From assembly GCA_937926975.1 (NCBI GenBank), contig CALBCJ010000013.1:62001-126000 (forward strand): DNA of 64,000 nt, in the 5' to 3' direction. The notes beneath the pieces are model-generated. The model was given only the letters and a program-made list of their open reading frames with translations, did not search any database and was not told where the DNA came from. Shown here piece after piece: positions 35,400-47,165 of the stretch. The DNA is from an uncultured Propionibacteriaceae bacterium. GTDB taxonomy: Bacteria > Actinomycetota > Actinomycetes > Propionibacteriales > Propionibacteriaceae. Position numbers and translations under genes: made by a program. Every line of letters starts with the position of its first letter. Positions within the stretch are counted from its first letter, which is position 1.

Positions 35400-36179
35400 C
35401 TAGGACTGGTACAGGACGATCCGGGCGAACTCCTCCGGGTCCAGGCTGGCCCCGCCCACCAGGGCACCGTCCACGTCAGGCTGCGCCATGATGTCGGCCG
35501 CGTTGGAGGACTTCACCGAGCCGCCGTACTGGATCCGGACCCCGTCGGCCGCGGTCTGCCCCAGCTCGGAGGCGGTCAAGCCGCGGATCGCAGCGCACAC
35601 CTCCTGCGCGTCCTCGGGGGTGGCGACCTCGCCGGTGCCGATCGCCCAGACCGGCTCGTACGCGATCACCAGCCCGGCGACCTGCTCGGCGCTGAGGCCG
35701 GCCAGGCAGCCGCGGACCTGCTCCAGCACGTAGCTGACCTGCTCGCCGGCCTTGCGGGTCTCCAGCCGCTCCCCGACGCAGATGATCGGGGTGATCCCGG
35801 CCTCCAGCAGCCGCTTGGCCTTCTGGTTGACCAGCTCGTCGGTCTCGGCGTGGTACTCGCGGCGCTCGGAGTGCCCGACCACCACGTACCGGCAGCCGAG
35901 CTTGCCCAGCATGTCGACCGAGACCTCGCCGGTGTACGCACCGGAGGCGTGCGCCGAGACGTCCTGGGCGCCCCAGGCGATCGGGTACTTCTCGGCCTCG
36001 ATCAGGGTCTGCACGGTCCGGATGTCGGTGAACGGCACGATCACCGCCGCCTCGACCTGGGCCGGGTCGTACCTCTTGTCCGCCAGGGTCCAGGCCAGCT
36101 TCTGCACCAGCCCGGTGGCCTCGACATGGTTGAGGTTCATCTTCCAGTTGCCCGCGATCAGCGGGGTCCGCTGCACCAT
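35400..36179 (-). CDS. tpiA: Triosephosphate isomerase
   Basis: 259 residues. PLIAGNWKMNL at the N-terminus carries the substrate lysine, VVVGHSERREYHAETDE the catalytic histidine, and VIAYEPVWAIGTGEVATPEDAQEV the catalytic glutamate with the flexible loop 6. VRIQYGGSVKSSNAADIM binds the phosphate. It interconverts glyceraldehyde-3-phosphate and dihydroxyacetone phosphate. It is the last gene of the glycolytic operon, 3 bases after pgk, and a strong hairpin follows. Confidence 0.97.
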   Translation of the reverse strand: MVQRTPLIAGNWKMNLNHVEATGLVQKLAWTLADKRYDPAQVEAAVIVPFTDIRTVQTLIEAEKYPIAWGAQDVSAHASGAYTGEVSVDMLGKLGCRYVVVGHSERREYHAETDELVNQKAKRLLEAGITPIICVGERLETRKAGEQVSYVLEQVRGCLAGLSAEQVAGLVIAYEPVWAIGTGEVATPEDAQEVCAAIRGLTASELGQTAADGVRIQYGGSVKSSNAADIMAQPDVDGALVGGASLDPEEFARIVLYQS

Positions 36180-36182
36180 CGC

Positions 36183-37388
36183 TCAGTCCTCCAGAACAGC
36201 CAGGCCGGGGAGGGTCTTGCCCTCCAGGTACTCCAGCGAGGCCCCACCGCCGGTCGAGATGTGCCCGAAGGCACTGTCGGCGAAGCCGAGCTGGCGGACC
36301 GCGGCTGCCGAGTCCCCGCCACCGACCACGGTGAAGCCGTCGGACTCGGCCAGCGCCGTCGCCAGCGCCTTGGTGCCCTGGGCCAGGGCCTCGATCTCAA
36401 AGACCCCCATCGGGCCGTTCCAGAAGACGGTCTTGGCGCCGCGGACCGCGTCGCCGAAGAGCTTCTCGGTGGCCGGGCCGATGTCCAGACCCATCTTGCC
36501 GGCCGGGATCTCATCGGCGGCGACGGCCTCGACCTCACCGGTCACGGTGCGGGCCTCGAAGTCCATGCCGTCGGCCACCCGGACGTCGACCGGCAGCAGC
36601 AGCTGCTTGCCGGCCTTCTCGGCCTGCTCCAGGTAGTCCCGGCAGGTCTCGACGTTGGCCTCGTCCAGGATCGACGCGCCGACCTCGTAGCCCCGGGCCT
36701 TGAGGAAGGTGTACGCCATCCCGCCGCCGACCACGAGGGTGTCGGCAACCTGGAGCAGGTTGTCGATCACCGCCAGCTTGTCGGCGACCTTGGCGCCGCC
36801 GAGCACCACCACGTACGGCCGGGCCGGGCGGGCGGTGAGCTGCTCGAGGACGTCGACCTCCTTGGCCACCAGGGACCCGGCCGCGCTCGGCAGCAGCTTC
36901 GCGACGTCGTACACCGAGGCCTGCTTGCGGTGCACCACACCGAAGCCGTCGGAGACGAAGACGTCGGCCAGGGCCGCGTACTTCGCTGCCAGGGCCTGGC
37001 GCTCGGCCTCGTCCTTGCTCTCCTCGCCTGGCTCGTAGCGGACGTTCTCGCAGAGCACGAGCTCACCGTCGGCCAGGCCGGCGGCCAGCGCCTGGGCCGA
37101 GGGGCCGACCACGTCAGCGGCCAGCTTCACCTCGGTCCCCAGCAGCTCGCCGAGCCGGCGAGCCACCGGAGCCAGGGAGTACTTCGGGTTCACCTGCCCC
37201 TTGGGACGGCCCAGGTGGGCCAGCACCACGACTCGGGCGCCCGCCTCCCGCAGCGCGGTCAGGGTCGGCAGCGCCGCCCGGATCCGCCCGTCGTCGGTGA
37301 TCGTGTCGCCGTCCAGCGGCACGTTGAAGTCGCAGCGGATCAGGACGCGCTTGCCGGCGAGGCCGCCGAGGCTGGGTACTGACTTCAC
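36183..37388 (-). CDS. pgk: Phosphoglycerate kinase
   Basis: 401 residues. KRVLIRCDFNVPLDGD is the conserved PGK signature, followed by VVVLAHLGRPKGQVNPKYSL. The nucleotide-binding half shows PYVVVLGGAKVADKLAVIDNLL, VFWNGPMGVFEI and the C-terminal GGGDSAAAVRQLG and STGGGASLEYLEGKTLPGL. It makes ATP from 1,3-bisphosphoglycerate. GTG 37388 follows GAGGAGG. It lies between gap (25-base gap) and tpiA (3-base gap). Confidence 0.97.
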   Translation of the reverse strand: MKSVPSLGGLAGKRVLIRCDFNVPLDGDTITDDGRIRAALPTLTALREAGARVVVLAHLGRPKGQVNPKYSLAPVARRLGELLGTEVKLAADVVGPSAQALAAGLADGELVLCENVRYEPGEESKDEAERQALAAKYAALADVFVSDGFGVVHRKQASVYDVAKLLPSAAGSLVAKEVDVLEQLTARPARPYVVVLGGAKVADKLAVIDNLLQVADTLVVGGGMAYTFLKARGYEVGASILDEANVETCRDYLEQAEKAGKQLLLPVDVRVADGMDFEARTVTGEVEAVAADEIPAGKMGLDIGPATEKLFGDAVRGAKTVFWNGPMGVFEIEALAQGTKALATALAESDGFTVVGGGDSAAAVRQLGFADSAFGHISTGGGASLEYLEGKTLPGLAVLED

Positions 37389-37413
37389 CTGCTCAACCTC
37401 CTCGGGCTACCGG

Positions 37414-38406
37414 TCAGAGCTTCGAGCCGACCAGCGCGGTCAGGTCGACCAGCCGGTTCGAGTAGCCCCACTCGTTGTCGTACCAGCCGACGACCTTCAC
37501 CTGGTTGCCGATCACCTTGGTGAGCTGGGCGTCGAAGATGCAGGAGGCCGGGTCGGTCTCGATGTCCTTGGAGACGATGGAGTCCTCGGTGTAGACGAGC
37601 ACCTTGCCGTCGGCGGCCTTCTTCACGATCTCGTTGATCTCCTCGACCGTGGTCTCGCGGGAGGCCTCGAAGGAGAGGTCGGTGGCCGAGCCGGTCGGGG
37701 TCGGGACCCGCATGGCGTAGCCGTCGAGCTTGCCCTTGAGCTCGGGCAGCACCAGCGAGACCGCCTTGGCGGCGCCGGTGGTGGTCGGGACCATCGACAG
37801 GGCGGCGGCCCGGGCCCGGCGGAGGTCCTTGTGCGGGCCGTCCTGCAGGTTCTGGTCCTGGGTGTACGCGTGGATGGTGGTCATCAGGCCCTTGACGATC
37901 CCGATGCCGTCGTTGAGGGCCTTCGCCATCGGCGACAGGCAGTTCGTGGTGCAGGAGGCGTTGGAGATGATGTGGTGGGCGGCCGGGTCGTACTTGTCGT
38001 CGTTGACGCCCATCACGATGGTGATGTCCTCGTTCTTCGCCGGGGCGGAGATCAGGACCTTCTTGGCGCCCGCGTCGAGGTGGGCCTTGGCCTTGGTGGC
38101 GTCGGTGAAGAAGCCGGTGGACTCGATCACGATGTCGACGCCCAGCTCCTTCCACGGCAGCGCAGCCGGGTCCTTCTCGGCGAAGGCCTTGATCTTCTTG
38201 CCGTCGACGTAGAGAGCCTCGTCGTCGTAGGTCACCTCGCCCGGGAAGCGGCCCAGGATCGAGTCGTACTTGAGCAGGTGGGCGAGCGTCTTGTTGTCGG
38301 TGAGGTCGTTGACGGCCACCACATCGAGGTCAGCGCCGGAGGCGATGAGGGCGCGGAAGTAGTTGCGGCCGATCCGACCGAAGCCATTGATACCAACCTT
38401 GACCAT
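37414..38406 (-). CDS. gap: Glyceraldehyde-3-phosphate dehydrogenase, type I
   Basis: 330 residues. VKVGINGFGRIGRNYFRAL is the NAD-binding start, Asp34 in AVNDLTD fits NAD preference, and SNASCTTNCLSPM holds the catalytic Cys152. The last part ends NEWGYSNRLVDLTALV. It makes 1,3-bisphosphoglycerate for the next enzyme, PGK. ATG 38406 has AAGGAG 9 bases upstream; longer upstream frames are just read-through of the intergenic space and whiA's antisense. TAGGCT at 38473-38468 is a candidate -10 with a leader of about 55 bases. Confidence 0.97.
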   Translation of the reverse strand: MVKVGINGFGRIGRNYFRALIASGADLDVVAVNDLTDNKTLAHLLKYDSILGRFPGEVTYDDEALYVDGKKIKAFAEKDPAALPWKELGVDIVIESTGFFTDATKAKAHLDAGAKKVLISAPAKNEDITIVMGVNDDKYDPAAHHIISNASCTTNCLSPMAKALNDGIGIVKGLMTTIHAYTQDQNLQDGPHKDLRRARAAALSMVPTTTGAAKAVSLVLPELKGKLDGYAMRVPTPTGSATDLSFEASRETTVEEINEIVKKAADGKVLVYTEDSIVSKDIETDPASCIFDAQLTKVIGNQVKVVGWYDNEWGYSNRLVDLTALVGSKL

Positions 38407-38467
38407 GCGGAGGGTCTCCTTGTCTACCGGAGCCAGGACGCCCCGGTCGGTGAAACTGGACTCTCTC

Positions 38468-38473
38468 AGCCTA
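38468..38473 (-). promoter_or_regulatory. -10-like element of the gap-pgk-tpiA operon
   Basis: TAGGCT on the minus strand, about 62 bases before the gap start. No recognisable -35 at 16-18 bases. Confidence 0.4.
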
Positions 38474-38510
38474 GTCGAACAGACCCCCGTGGCGCTCCCC
38501 CCGGGCCAGG

Positions 38511-39494
38511 TCAGTCGAGCTCGTTGAAGTCCGGCGGGAGCACGGTCGACGTGTCCGGGATCCCCAGCTCGTGGGCGCGGCGGTCGGCTGTCGCCAGCAG
38601 CCGCCGGATCCGCCCGGCGATAGCGTCCTTGGTGAGCACCGGGTCGTGCAGCGAGCCCAGCTCCTCCAGCGAGGCCTGCTTGTGCTCCAGCCGCACCCGG
38701 CCAGCGCTGAGCAGGTGGTCGGGCACCTCTCCACCCAGGATCTCCAGGGCCCGCTCCACCCGGGCCCCGGCCGCCACCGCCGCCTTGGCCGAACGGCGCA
38801 GGTTGGCGTCGTCGAAGTTGGCCAGCCGGTTCGCCGAGGCACGCACCTCGCGCCGGACCCGGCGCTCCTCCCACATCAGGACCGTCTGGTGCGCCCCGAG
38901 CCGGGTCAGCATCGCCGCAATCGCGTCGCCGTCACGGATCACCACCCGGTCGATCCCCCGGACGTCCCGGGCCTTCGCCATGATCCCCATCCGCCGGGCC
39001 GCCCCCACCAGCGCCAGGGCGGCCTCAGAGCCGGGGCAGGTGATCTCCAGGGCGCTGGAGCGGCCCGGCTCGGTCAGTGAGCCGTGAGCCAGGAAGACCC
39101 CGCGCCAAGCCGCCACCGCGTCGCAGACCCCGCCGCCGACGACAGCCGGCGGCAGGCCCCGTACGGGCCGGCCCCGGTGGTCGACCAGGCCGGTCTGGCG
39201 GGCGAGTGCCTCGCCGTCCTTGAGAACCCGAACCAGGTAGCGCCGGCCCCGCCGCAGCCCGGAGGAACTCACCATCACCAGCTCCGAGCTCAGCCCGTAC
39301 AGGTCAGCGATGGTGGCCCGCAGCCGGCGCGCCGCGGCACCGGTGTCGAGCTCGGCCTCAATCACCAGCCGGCCTGCGCTGATGTGCAGGCCGCCCGCGA
39401 AACGTAGCATGGCAACGGCCTCCGCTCGCCGGTCGCACGGCCTGGTGGTGACCACCGTGGCCAGCTCCGCCTTTACCTGCTGGGTCAGTGCCAT
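38511..39494 (-). CDS. whiA: WhiA, DNA-binding regulator
   Basis: 327 residues. The N-terminal LAGLIDADG-like domain starts ALTQQVKAELATV and holds RAEAVAMLRFAGGLHI, VMVSSSGLRRGRRYLVRV and CDAVAAWRGVFLAHGSL. The C-terminal helix-turn-helix region includes RRVRREVRASANRLANFDDANLRRSAKAA and SLHDPVLTKDAIAGRIRRLLATA. In Streptomyces WhiA works with WhiB to start sporulation septation; outside sporulating genera it still affects division. It follows rapZ and yvcK in the conserved order. CAAGAT ends 6 bases before ATG 39494, a weak leaderless-type -10. Confidence 0.95.
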   Translation of the reverse strand: MALTQQVKAELATVVTTRPCDRRAEAVAMLRFAGGLHISAGRLVIEAELDTGAAARRLRATIADLYGLSSELVMVSSSGLRRGRRYLVRVLKDGEALARQTGLVDHRGRPVRGLPPAVVGGGVCDAVAAWRGVFLAHGSLTEPGRSSALEITCPGSEAALALVGAARRMGIMAKARDVRGIDRVVIRDGDAIAAMLTRLGAHQTVLMWEERRVRREVRASANRLANFDDANLRRSAKAAVAAGARVERALEILGGEVPDHLLSAGRVRLEHKQASLEELGSLHDPVLTKDAIAGRIRRLLATADRRAHELGIPDTSTVLPPDFNELD

Positions 39495-39542
39495 TGGGCT
39501 ATCTTGACACAGTCGGTTCGGCGGCTGGCGGGGGGCTGCCCC

Positions 39543-40496
39543 TCAGACCCCGAAGACCTCGGCCAGGGAGGACGCCAGCAGCAGCGGGTCGTGCCTGGCC
39601 GAGCCGTCCCGGGCCCCGAGCCGGGCCACGTGCAGCCGCGCGCCTAGGCTCTCAGAGAAGCACTGCAGGTGGCGGTCGTGGGCCACGAACCGCTCGTCGG
39701 CGATGATGTGGTCCAGACGCAGCCGGGGGGCGTGCTCAGCCAGCACGTCGAGGTGGGCGCTCGGGGTGAAGCCGGCGGTCTCGGCCGCCGGCACCAGGTT
39801 CAGGATCAGGACCCGCTTGCCCGGCGCGGTGATGATCGCCTCCTCCAGCTCGGGGACCAGCAGGTGCGGGATCACCGAGGTGAACCAGGAGCCGGGGCCC
39901 AGGACCACGAAGTCCGCGGCCTGGACCGCGGCGATGGAGGCTGGGTGCGCCGGCGGTCGGGTCGGGTCCAGCCGTACGTGCAGCACCTGGCCAGGGGTCT
40001 TGGCCACTGTTGCCTGGCCCCGGACCACCGAGCCCTCGTCCGGCGCCTGGGGCAGCAGGCCGACCACGTCGGCCTCGATGGTCAGCGGGACCGCGGACAT
40101 GGGGAGCACTCGCCCCCGGGTCCGGAGCAGCTGGGCCACCATGTCGAGCCCCTCGACCGGGTCGCCGAGACGCTGCCAGAGCCCGGCGATCAGCAGGTTC
40201 CCGATCGCGTGGCCGGCCAGCGGCCCGGTGCCCTCGAAGCGGGACTGCAGCACGTCGGCCCACAGCCGGCCTTCCCGGTCGTCGGAGCACAGCGCCGCCA
40301 GCGCCATCCGCAGGTCCCCTGGGGGCAGGCAGTCCAGCTCCTGACGCAGCCGGCCCGACGAGCCGCCGTCGTCGGCGACCGTGACCACCGCGGTCACCCG
40401 GTCGGTGAGCCGCCGCAGCGCCGTCAGAGTGGCCGACAGCCCGTGGCCCCCGCCCAGAGCCACGACCGCCGGCAGCGGGGCCAGGTGGTCGCTCAT
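39543..40496 (-). CDS. yvcK: YvcK/CofD-family gluconeogenesis factor
   Basis: 317 residues. VVALGGGHGLSATLTALRRL is the nucleotide-binding start, followed by VTVADDGGSSGRLRQEL, the CofD-like hallmark, and later FVVLGPGSWFTSVIPHLLVPEL. YvcK proteins bind UDP-GlcNAc and help steer carbon into cell wall precursors. The gene sits between rapZ (4-base overlap) and whiA (48-base gap), the order kept in most Gram-positive bacteria. Confidence 0.95.
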   Translation of the reverse strand: MSDHLAPLPAVVALGGGHGLSATLTALRRLTDRVTAVVTVADDGGSSGRLRQELDCLPPGDLRMALAALCSDDREGRLWADVLQSRFEGTGPLAGHAIGNLLIAGLWQRLGDPVEGLDMVAQLLRTRGRVLPMSAVPLTIEADVVGLLPQAPDEGSVVRGQATVAKTPGQVLHVRLDPTRPPAHPASIAAVQAADFVVLGPGSWFTSVIPHLLVPELEEAIITAPGKRVLILNLVPAAETAGFTPSAHLDVLAEHAPRLRLDHIIADERFVAHDRHLQCFSESLGARLHVARLGARDGSARHDPLLLASSLAEVFGV

Positions 40497-41365
40497 TCCC
40501 GCCCCAGGTCCCGGTGGATCACCGCGACGGTCAGCCCGGTGCCCCGCAGCCGCCGGGCCAGCTCCTCCGCGACGGCTGTCGAGCGGTGCTTGCCGCCGGT
40601 GCAGCCAATCCCGATCTGGAGCTGGCGCTTGCCTTCCCGTACGTAGCCGGGGCGAACCGTCTCGACCAGCTCCAGGACCCGCTCCAGGAAGGGCTGCGCG
40701 GCTTCCTGCCCGAGCACGTACTCGGCGACCGCCGAGCTCAGCCCGGTCTGCGGCCTCAGCTGCGGCACCCAGTGCGGGTTCGGCAGGAAGCGCACGTCCA
40801 GCACCATGTCGGAGTCGACCGGGACCCCGTTCTTGAAGCCGAACGAGACCAGCGTCACCCGCAGCTGGTCGCGGGCGCTGCCGCCGTACGCGTGGGCCAC
40901 CCGCTGGCCCAGCTGGTGCACGGTCAGCGAGGAGGTGTCGATCACCAGGTCGGCGTTCGCCCGCAGCGTCGAGAGCAGCCGGCGCTCGCGCTGGATCCCG
41001 TCCAGCATCCGCCCGTCCTCCTGCAGCGGAACCGGCCGGCGTGAGGACTCCTGGCGGCGGACGATGATCTCGTCGCTGGCCTCGACGAAGCAGATCTCGG
41101 GCTGTACCCCCGCCTGCCGGAGCTCGTCGAAGACCGCCGGCAGCTCGTCAAAGCTGCCTCGGCTGCGGACGTCCAGCACCACCGCCAGCCGACCCACCCC
41201 GTCGTCCAGCAGCTGGCGGCGCAGCCGCGGCAGCATGGCCGGCGGCAGGTTGTCGACCACGTACCAGCCGTGGTCCTCCATGGCGTGGGCAGCAGTCCGC
41301 CGACCAGCACCGGAGATCCCGGTGATCACCACGACTCTCGACTGGGGCTGGCTGTCGCTCGACAC
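40493..41365 (-). CDS. rapZ: RapZ-family nucleotide-binding protein
   Basis: 290 residues. The P-loop reads GISGAGRRTAA (16-26 region) where most members have GxSGAGKS/RST, and is followed by AMEDHGWYVVDNLPPAML. The C-terminal part has LVSFGFKNGVPVDSDMVLDVRFLPNPHWVP and QIGIGCTGGKHRSTAVAEEL. In actinobacteria its role is not settled; in enterobacteria RapZ links GlcN6P level to small-RNA decay. GTG 41365 lies 6 bases after GATAAT, so translation is probably leaderless. It overlaps yvcK by 4 bases. Confidence 0.94.
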   Translation of the reverse strand: MSSDSQPQSRVVVITGISGAGRRTAAHAMEDHGWYVVDNLPPAMLPRLRRQLLDDGVGRLAVVLDVRSRGSFDELPAVFDELRQAGVQPEICFVEASDEIIVRRQESSRRPVPLQEDGRMLDGIQRERRLLSTLRANADLVIDTSSLTVHQLGQRVAHAYGGSARDQLRVTLVSFGFKNGVPVDSDMVLDVRFLPNPHWVPQLRPQTGLSSAVAEYVLGQEAAQPFLERVLELVETVRPGYVREGKRQLQIGIGCTGGKHRSTAVAEELARRLRGTGLTVAVIHRDLGRE

Positions 41366-41371
41366 CGCCTC

Positions 41372-41377
41372 ATTATC
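41372..41377 (-). promoter_or_regulatory. -10 element of the rapZ-yvcK-whiA operon, leaderless geometry
   Basis: GATAAT on the minus strand, 6 bases before GTG 41365; no Shine-Dalgarno in between. It lies just past the uvrC stop. Confidence 0.6.
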
Positions 41378-41391
41378 GCCGGTTTTCGGCG

Positions 41392-43359
41392 TCAGTCCGC
41401 CACCACCTCGCCAGTGGTGAGGTTGACCACCTCACCGGACGGCTGAGCGGCGACCGCGGCCACGACCGCCGCCGCCAGCCGAGGGCCGAAGCCCGGCACC
41501 GCCGCGATCTGCTCCTCGGTGGCGGCCCGGATCTTCTTCAGGGAGCCGAACTCCCGCCGCAGCGCCTTGCGGCGGACCTCACCCAGGCCCGGGACCTGGT
41601 CCAGCAGCGACTCCAGCACCGAGGCCGAGTGCCGCCGCCGGTGGTGGCTGATCGCGAACCGGTGGGCCTCGTCGCGGACCCGCTGCAGCAGGTACAGGCC
41701 CTCGCTGGTCCGCGGCAGGACCACGGGGAAGTCCTGCTCCGGCAGCCAGACCTCCTCCAGCCGCTTCGCCAGGCCGCACAGGGCCACGTCGGTCAGCCCC
41801 AGCCCACCCAGGACCTCGGCGGCCGCCGCCACCTGCGGGGCGCCCCCGTCGACCACCACCAGCGCCGGCGGGTAGGCGAAGCCGCGCGGCGCCCGGGTCT
41901 CGGCGTCCACCAGCGCGTCCGGGTCCGACGCCAGCTCCTGCTCCTCCAGCAGCCGGCGGAACCGGCGCTCCAGCACCTCCCGCATCGCGCCGGTGTCGTC
42001 CGAGGCCACCGTACGGACCACGAACCGGCGGTACTGCGACTTGCGGGCCAGGCCGTCCTCGAAGACCACCATGGAGGCGACGGTGTCGCTGCCCTGCAGG
42101 TGCGAGATGTCGAAGCACTCGATCCGCAGCGGCACGGTCGCCAGCCCGAGCGCCTCCTGGATCTCCTCCAGCGCCCGGTTCCGGGTCGTCAGGTCGGAGG
42201 CCCGCCTGGCCTTGTGCCGGGCCAGGGCCTCGGCGGCGTTGCGGGCCACGGTCTCCAGCAGCGCCTTCTTGTCGCCGCGCTGCGGCACCCGGACCTGGAC
42301 CGGGGCTCCCCGCTCCTCGGCCAGCAGGGTCTGCAGCACCTCGGCGCTGGCCGGCAGCTGCGGCACCAGGATCCGGCCCGGGACCGCCCGCCGCCGCTCC
42401 TCGTCGCTTGCCTGGGCCGTCACCAGTCCCCCGTACAGCTGGAGCAGGAACGACTCCACCAGCTGCGCCGGCTCGGCGTCGTCGGCCCGGTCCGCGACCC
42501 AGCCGCGCTCACCGACCACCCGCCCGTCGCGGACGTGGAAGACCTGGACCGCGACCTCCAGCGGGTCGACCGCCATCGCCACCACGTCCGCGTCGGTGCC
42601 GTCGGGCAGCACCACCGCGTTGCGCCCCAGAGCCTGCCGCAGCGCCGTCAGCTGGTCGCGCAGGACCGCCGCCCGCTCGTACTCGAGGTTGCCGGCCGCG
42701 GCCGCCATCTCCTGCTCCAGCCGCCTCACCACCGCCGAGGACTGCCCACCCAGGAACTGGCAGAAGTCGGCGACCAGCTCCCGGTGGGCCTCCTCGTCGA
42801 TCCGGCCGGTGCAGGGCGCCGAGCACTTGTCGATGTAGCCCAGCAGGCAGGGCCGTCCGCTGGCCCGCGCCGAGCGGAAGACCCCGGCCGTGCAGGAGCG
42901 GACCGGGAAGACCGACAGGAGCGTGTCGACCGTCTCCCGGATCGCCCAGGCGTGCCCGTACGGGCCGAAGTAGCGCCAGCCGCGGCGCTTGCTCCCCCGC
43001 CCGACGAAGACCCGGGGAACGTCCTCGGACCAGGTCACGCACAGCCACGGGTACGACTTGTCGTCGCGGTACTTGATGTTGAAGCGAGGGTCGTACTTCT
43101 TGATCCAGGAGTACTCCAGCTGCAGCGCCTCGAGCTCGGTGCCGACCACGGTCCACTCGACGCTGACGGCGGTGGTGACCATGGTCCGGGTCCTCGGGTG
43201 CAGGCTGGACGGGTCGGCGAAGTACGAGCTCAGCCGCTGCCGCAGGGACTTGGCCTTGCCCACGTACACCACGGTGCCGGCCGGGTCCCGGAACCGGTAC
43301 ACCCCAGGGTCCAGCGGGATCGAGCCCGCAGGGGGCCGGTACGTTGCCGGGTCTGCCAC
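41392..43359 (-). CDS. uvrC: UvrC, excinuclease subunit C
   Basis: 655 residues from the chosen start. The GIY-YIG nuclease (PGVYRFRDPAGTVVYVGKAKSLRQRLSSYF) makes the 3' cut. Next come the UvrB-binding UVR motif (RLEQEMAAAAGNLEYERAAVLRDQL), the RNase H-like 5'-incision domain (RIECFDISHLQGSDTVASMVVFEDG; VVDGGAPQVAAA) and two helix-hairpin-helix motifs at the end (LDQVPGLGEVRRKALRREFGSL, IAAVPGFGPRLAAAV). GTG 43359 is preferred over GTG 43368 because TAGGGT at 43372-43367 ends 7 bases before it and overlaps the upstream codon. It works with UvrA and UvrB in nucleotide excision repair. Confidence 0.95.
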   Translation of the reverse strand: MADPATYRPPAGSIPLDPGVYRFRDPAGTVVYVGKAKSLRQRLSSYFADPSSLHPRTRTMVTTAVSVEWTVVGTELEALQLEYSWIKKYDPRFNIKYRDDKSYPWLCVTWSEDVPRVFVGRGSKRRGWRYFGPYGHAWAIRETVDTLLSVFPVRSCTAGVFRSARASGRPCLLGYIDKCSAPCTGRIDEEAHRELVADFCQFLGGQSSAVVRRLEQEMAAAAGNLEYERAAVLRDQLTALRQALGRNAVVLPDGTDADVVAMAVDPLEVAVQVFHVRDGRVVGERGWVADRADDAEPAQLVESFLLQLYGGLVTAQASDEERRRAVPGRILVPQLPASAEVLQTLLAEERGAPVQVRVPQRGDKKALLETVARNAAEALARHKARRASDLTTRNRALEEIQEALGLATVPLRIECFDISHLQGSDTVASMVVFEDGLARKSQYRRFVVRTVASDDTGAMREVLERRFRRLLEEQELASDPDALVDAETRAPRGFAYPPALVVVDGGAPQVAAAAEVLGGLGLTDVALCGLAKRLEEVWLPEQDFPVVLPRTSEGLYLLQRVRDEAHRFAISHHRRRHSASVLESLLDQVPGLGEVRRKALRREFGSLKKIRAATEEQIAAVPGFGPRLAAAVVAAVAAQPSGEVVNLTTGEVVAD

Positions 43360-43366
43360 AGCGCTC

Positions 43367-43372
43367 ACCCTA
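43367..43372 (-). promoter_or_regulatory. -10 element of uvrC, leaderless geometry
   Basis: TAGGGT on the minus strand, 7 bases before GTG 43359. The alternative start GTG 43368 lies within this hexamer, so a transcript from here would exclude it. Confidence 0.55.
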
Positions 43373-43428
43373 CCCAGACCCGGCCAGCCCGGGCGCGTGG
43401 TGCTCGGCGCCGGCCGCGCGAGGGCCGG

Positions 43429-46347
<2,919 letters not shown>

Positions 46348-46353
46348 CCGGAC

Positions 46354-46359
46354 ATGGTA
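46354..46359 (-). promoter_or_regulatory. -10 element of uvrA, leaderless geometry
   Basis: TACCAT on the minus strand, 6 bases before GTG 46347 and 9 before ATG 46344. No LexA-type palindrome (GAAC-N4-GTTC) is visible around it. Confidence 0.55.
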
Positions 46360-46409
46360 GGGGCCAGCCCGCCGTGAGCCCGGCTACCCCGACCGGTCCC
46401 GACGTGCCC

Positions 46410-46415
46410 TAGGTT
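46410..46415 (+). promoter_or_regulatory. -10 element of the mycothiol-type gene, leaderless geometry
   Basis: TAGGTT, 7 bases before ATG 46423, no Shine-Dalgarno. It lies about 50 bases from the opposing uvrA -10. Confidence 0.55.
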
Positions 46416-46422
46416 GGTTCCC

Positions 46423-47133
46423 ATGACCGTTCCTGATGCTGCCGGCGACACCGCTCTGGCCGCGGTCAGACGGTGCAAGATGGCCAGTACCCAGCGGCTG
46501 CTGGGCGACACGATCACGATCTCGGCGGCCGACTGGACCCAGCCGACCATCCTGCCGGGCTGGACCCGGGCCCACCTGGCGACCCACCTGGCTCGCAATG
46601 CCGACGCGCTGCGGCAGGCGGTGCAGCGCGTGGTCGCCGGGGAGCCCTTCCAGCTGGACCCCGACGACGACCTGCGCGAGCTGGAGGCCGGCTCCCGACG
46701 CAGCCCGCTGGACCTCCAGATCGACCTCGACACCACCGCGGGGCAGCTCACCGAGACCTTCTCCGCGCTCAGCCAGGAGCAGTGGCGGCTGCCGGCCGGG
46801 GACCGACTGACCATCGCTGACCTCCCGCTGGCCAGGCTAAACGAGGTCGTCCTGCACCACATCGACCTGGACTGCGGCTTCTCCTTCGTCGACCTTGACC
46901 CACGGCTGGCGCGCTGGCTGCTGGCGTGGAACGTCCGCCGCCGCAGCGACCTGGCCGCCGGGCCCCGGATCACGATCCAGTCCAGCAGCGGCTACCAGGC
47001 CGTCGTGGGCGCGTACGGGGGCTCGGTCCCGGTCAGCGGCAGTGACGCCAACCTGCTGGGCTGGATCACCGGGCGTCTCTCCCCCAGCGCTGTCAGCGGC
47101 GCCGACGGCCTCGACGTCGGCCCGGCCCGCTAG
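46423..47133 (+). CDS. Mycothiol-dependent maleylpyruvate isomerase family protein
   Basis: 236 residues with the DinB-like four-helix fold of the MDMPI family: DWTQPTILPGWTRAHLATHLARNADALR (38-65, metal histidine candidates His51 and His55) and LNEVVLHHIDLDCGFSF with further histidines. A C-terminal SCP2-like region (ITIQSSSGYQAVVGAYGGSVPVSGSDANLLGWITGRL) is the usual partner domain. Members use mycothiol or act as metal-dependent transferases; the substrate here is unknown. ATG 46423 lies 7 bases after TAGGTT, a leaderless layout. Confidence 0.88.
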   Translation: MTVPDAAGDTALAAVRRCKMASTQRLLGDTITISAADWTQPTILPGWTRAHLATHLARNADALRQAVQRVVAGEPFQLDPDDDLRELEAGSRRSPLDLQIDLDTTAGQLTETFSALSQEQWRLPAGDRLTIADLPLARLNEVVLHHIDLDCGFSFVDLDPRLARWLLAWNVRRRSDLAAGPRITIQSSSGYQAVVGAYGGSVPVSGSDANLLGWITGRLSPSAVSGADGLDVGPAR

Positions 47134-47165
47134 CCGAGAACCGCCCTGGCCGCTGCTGCTAGGCC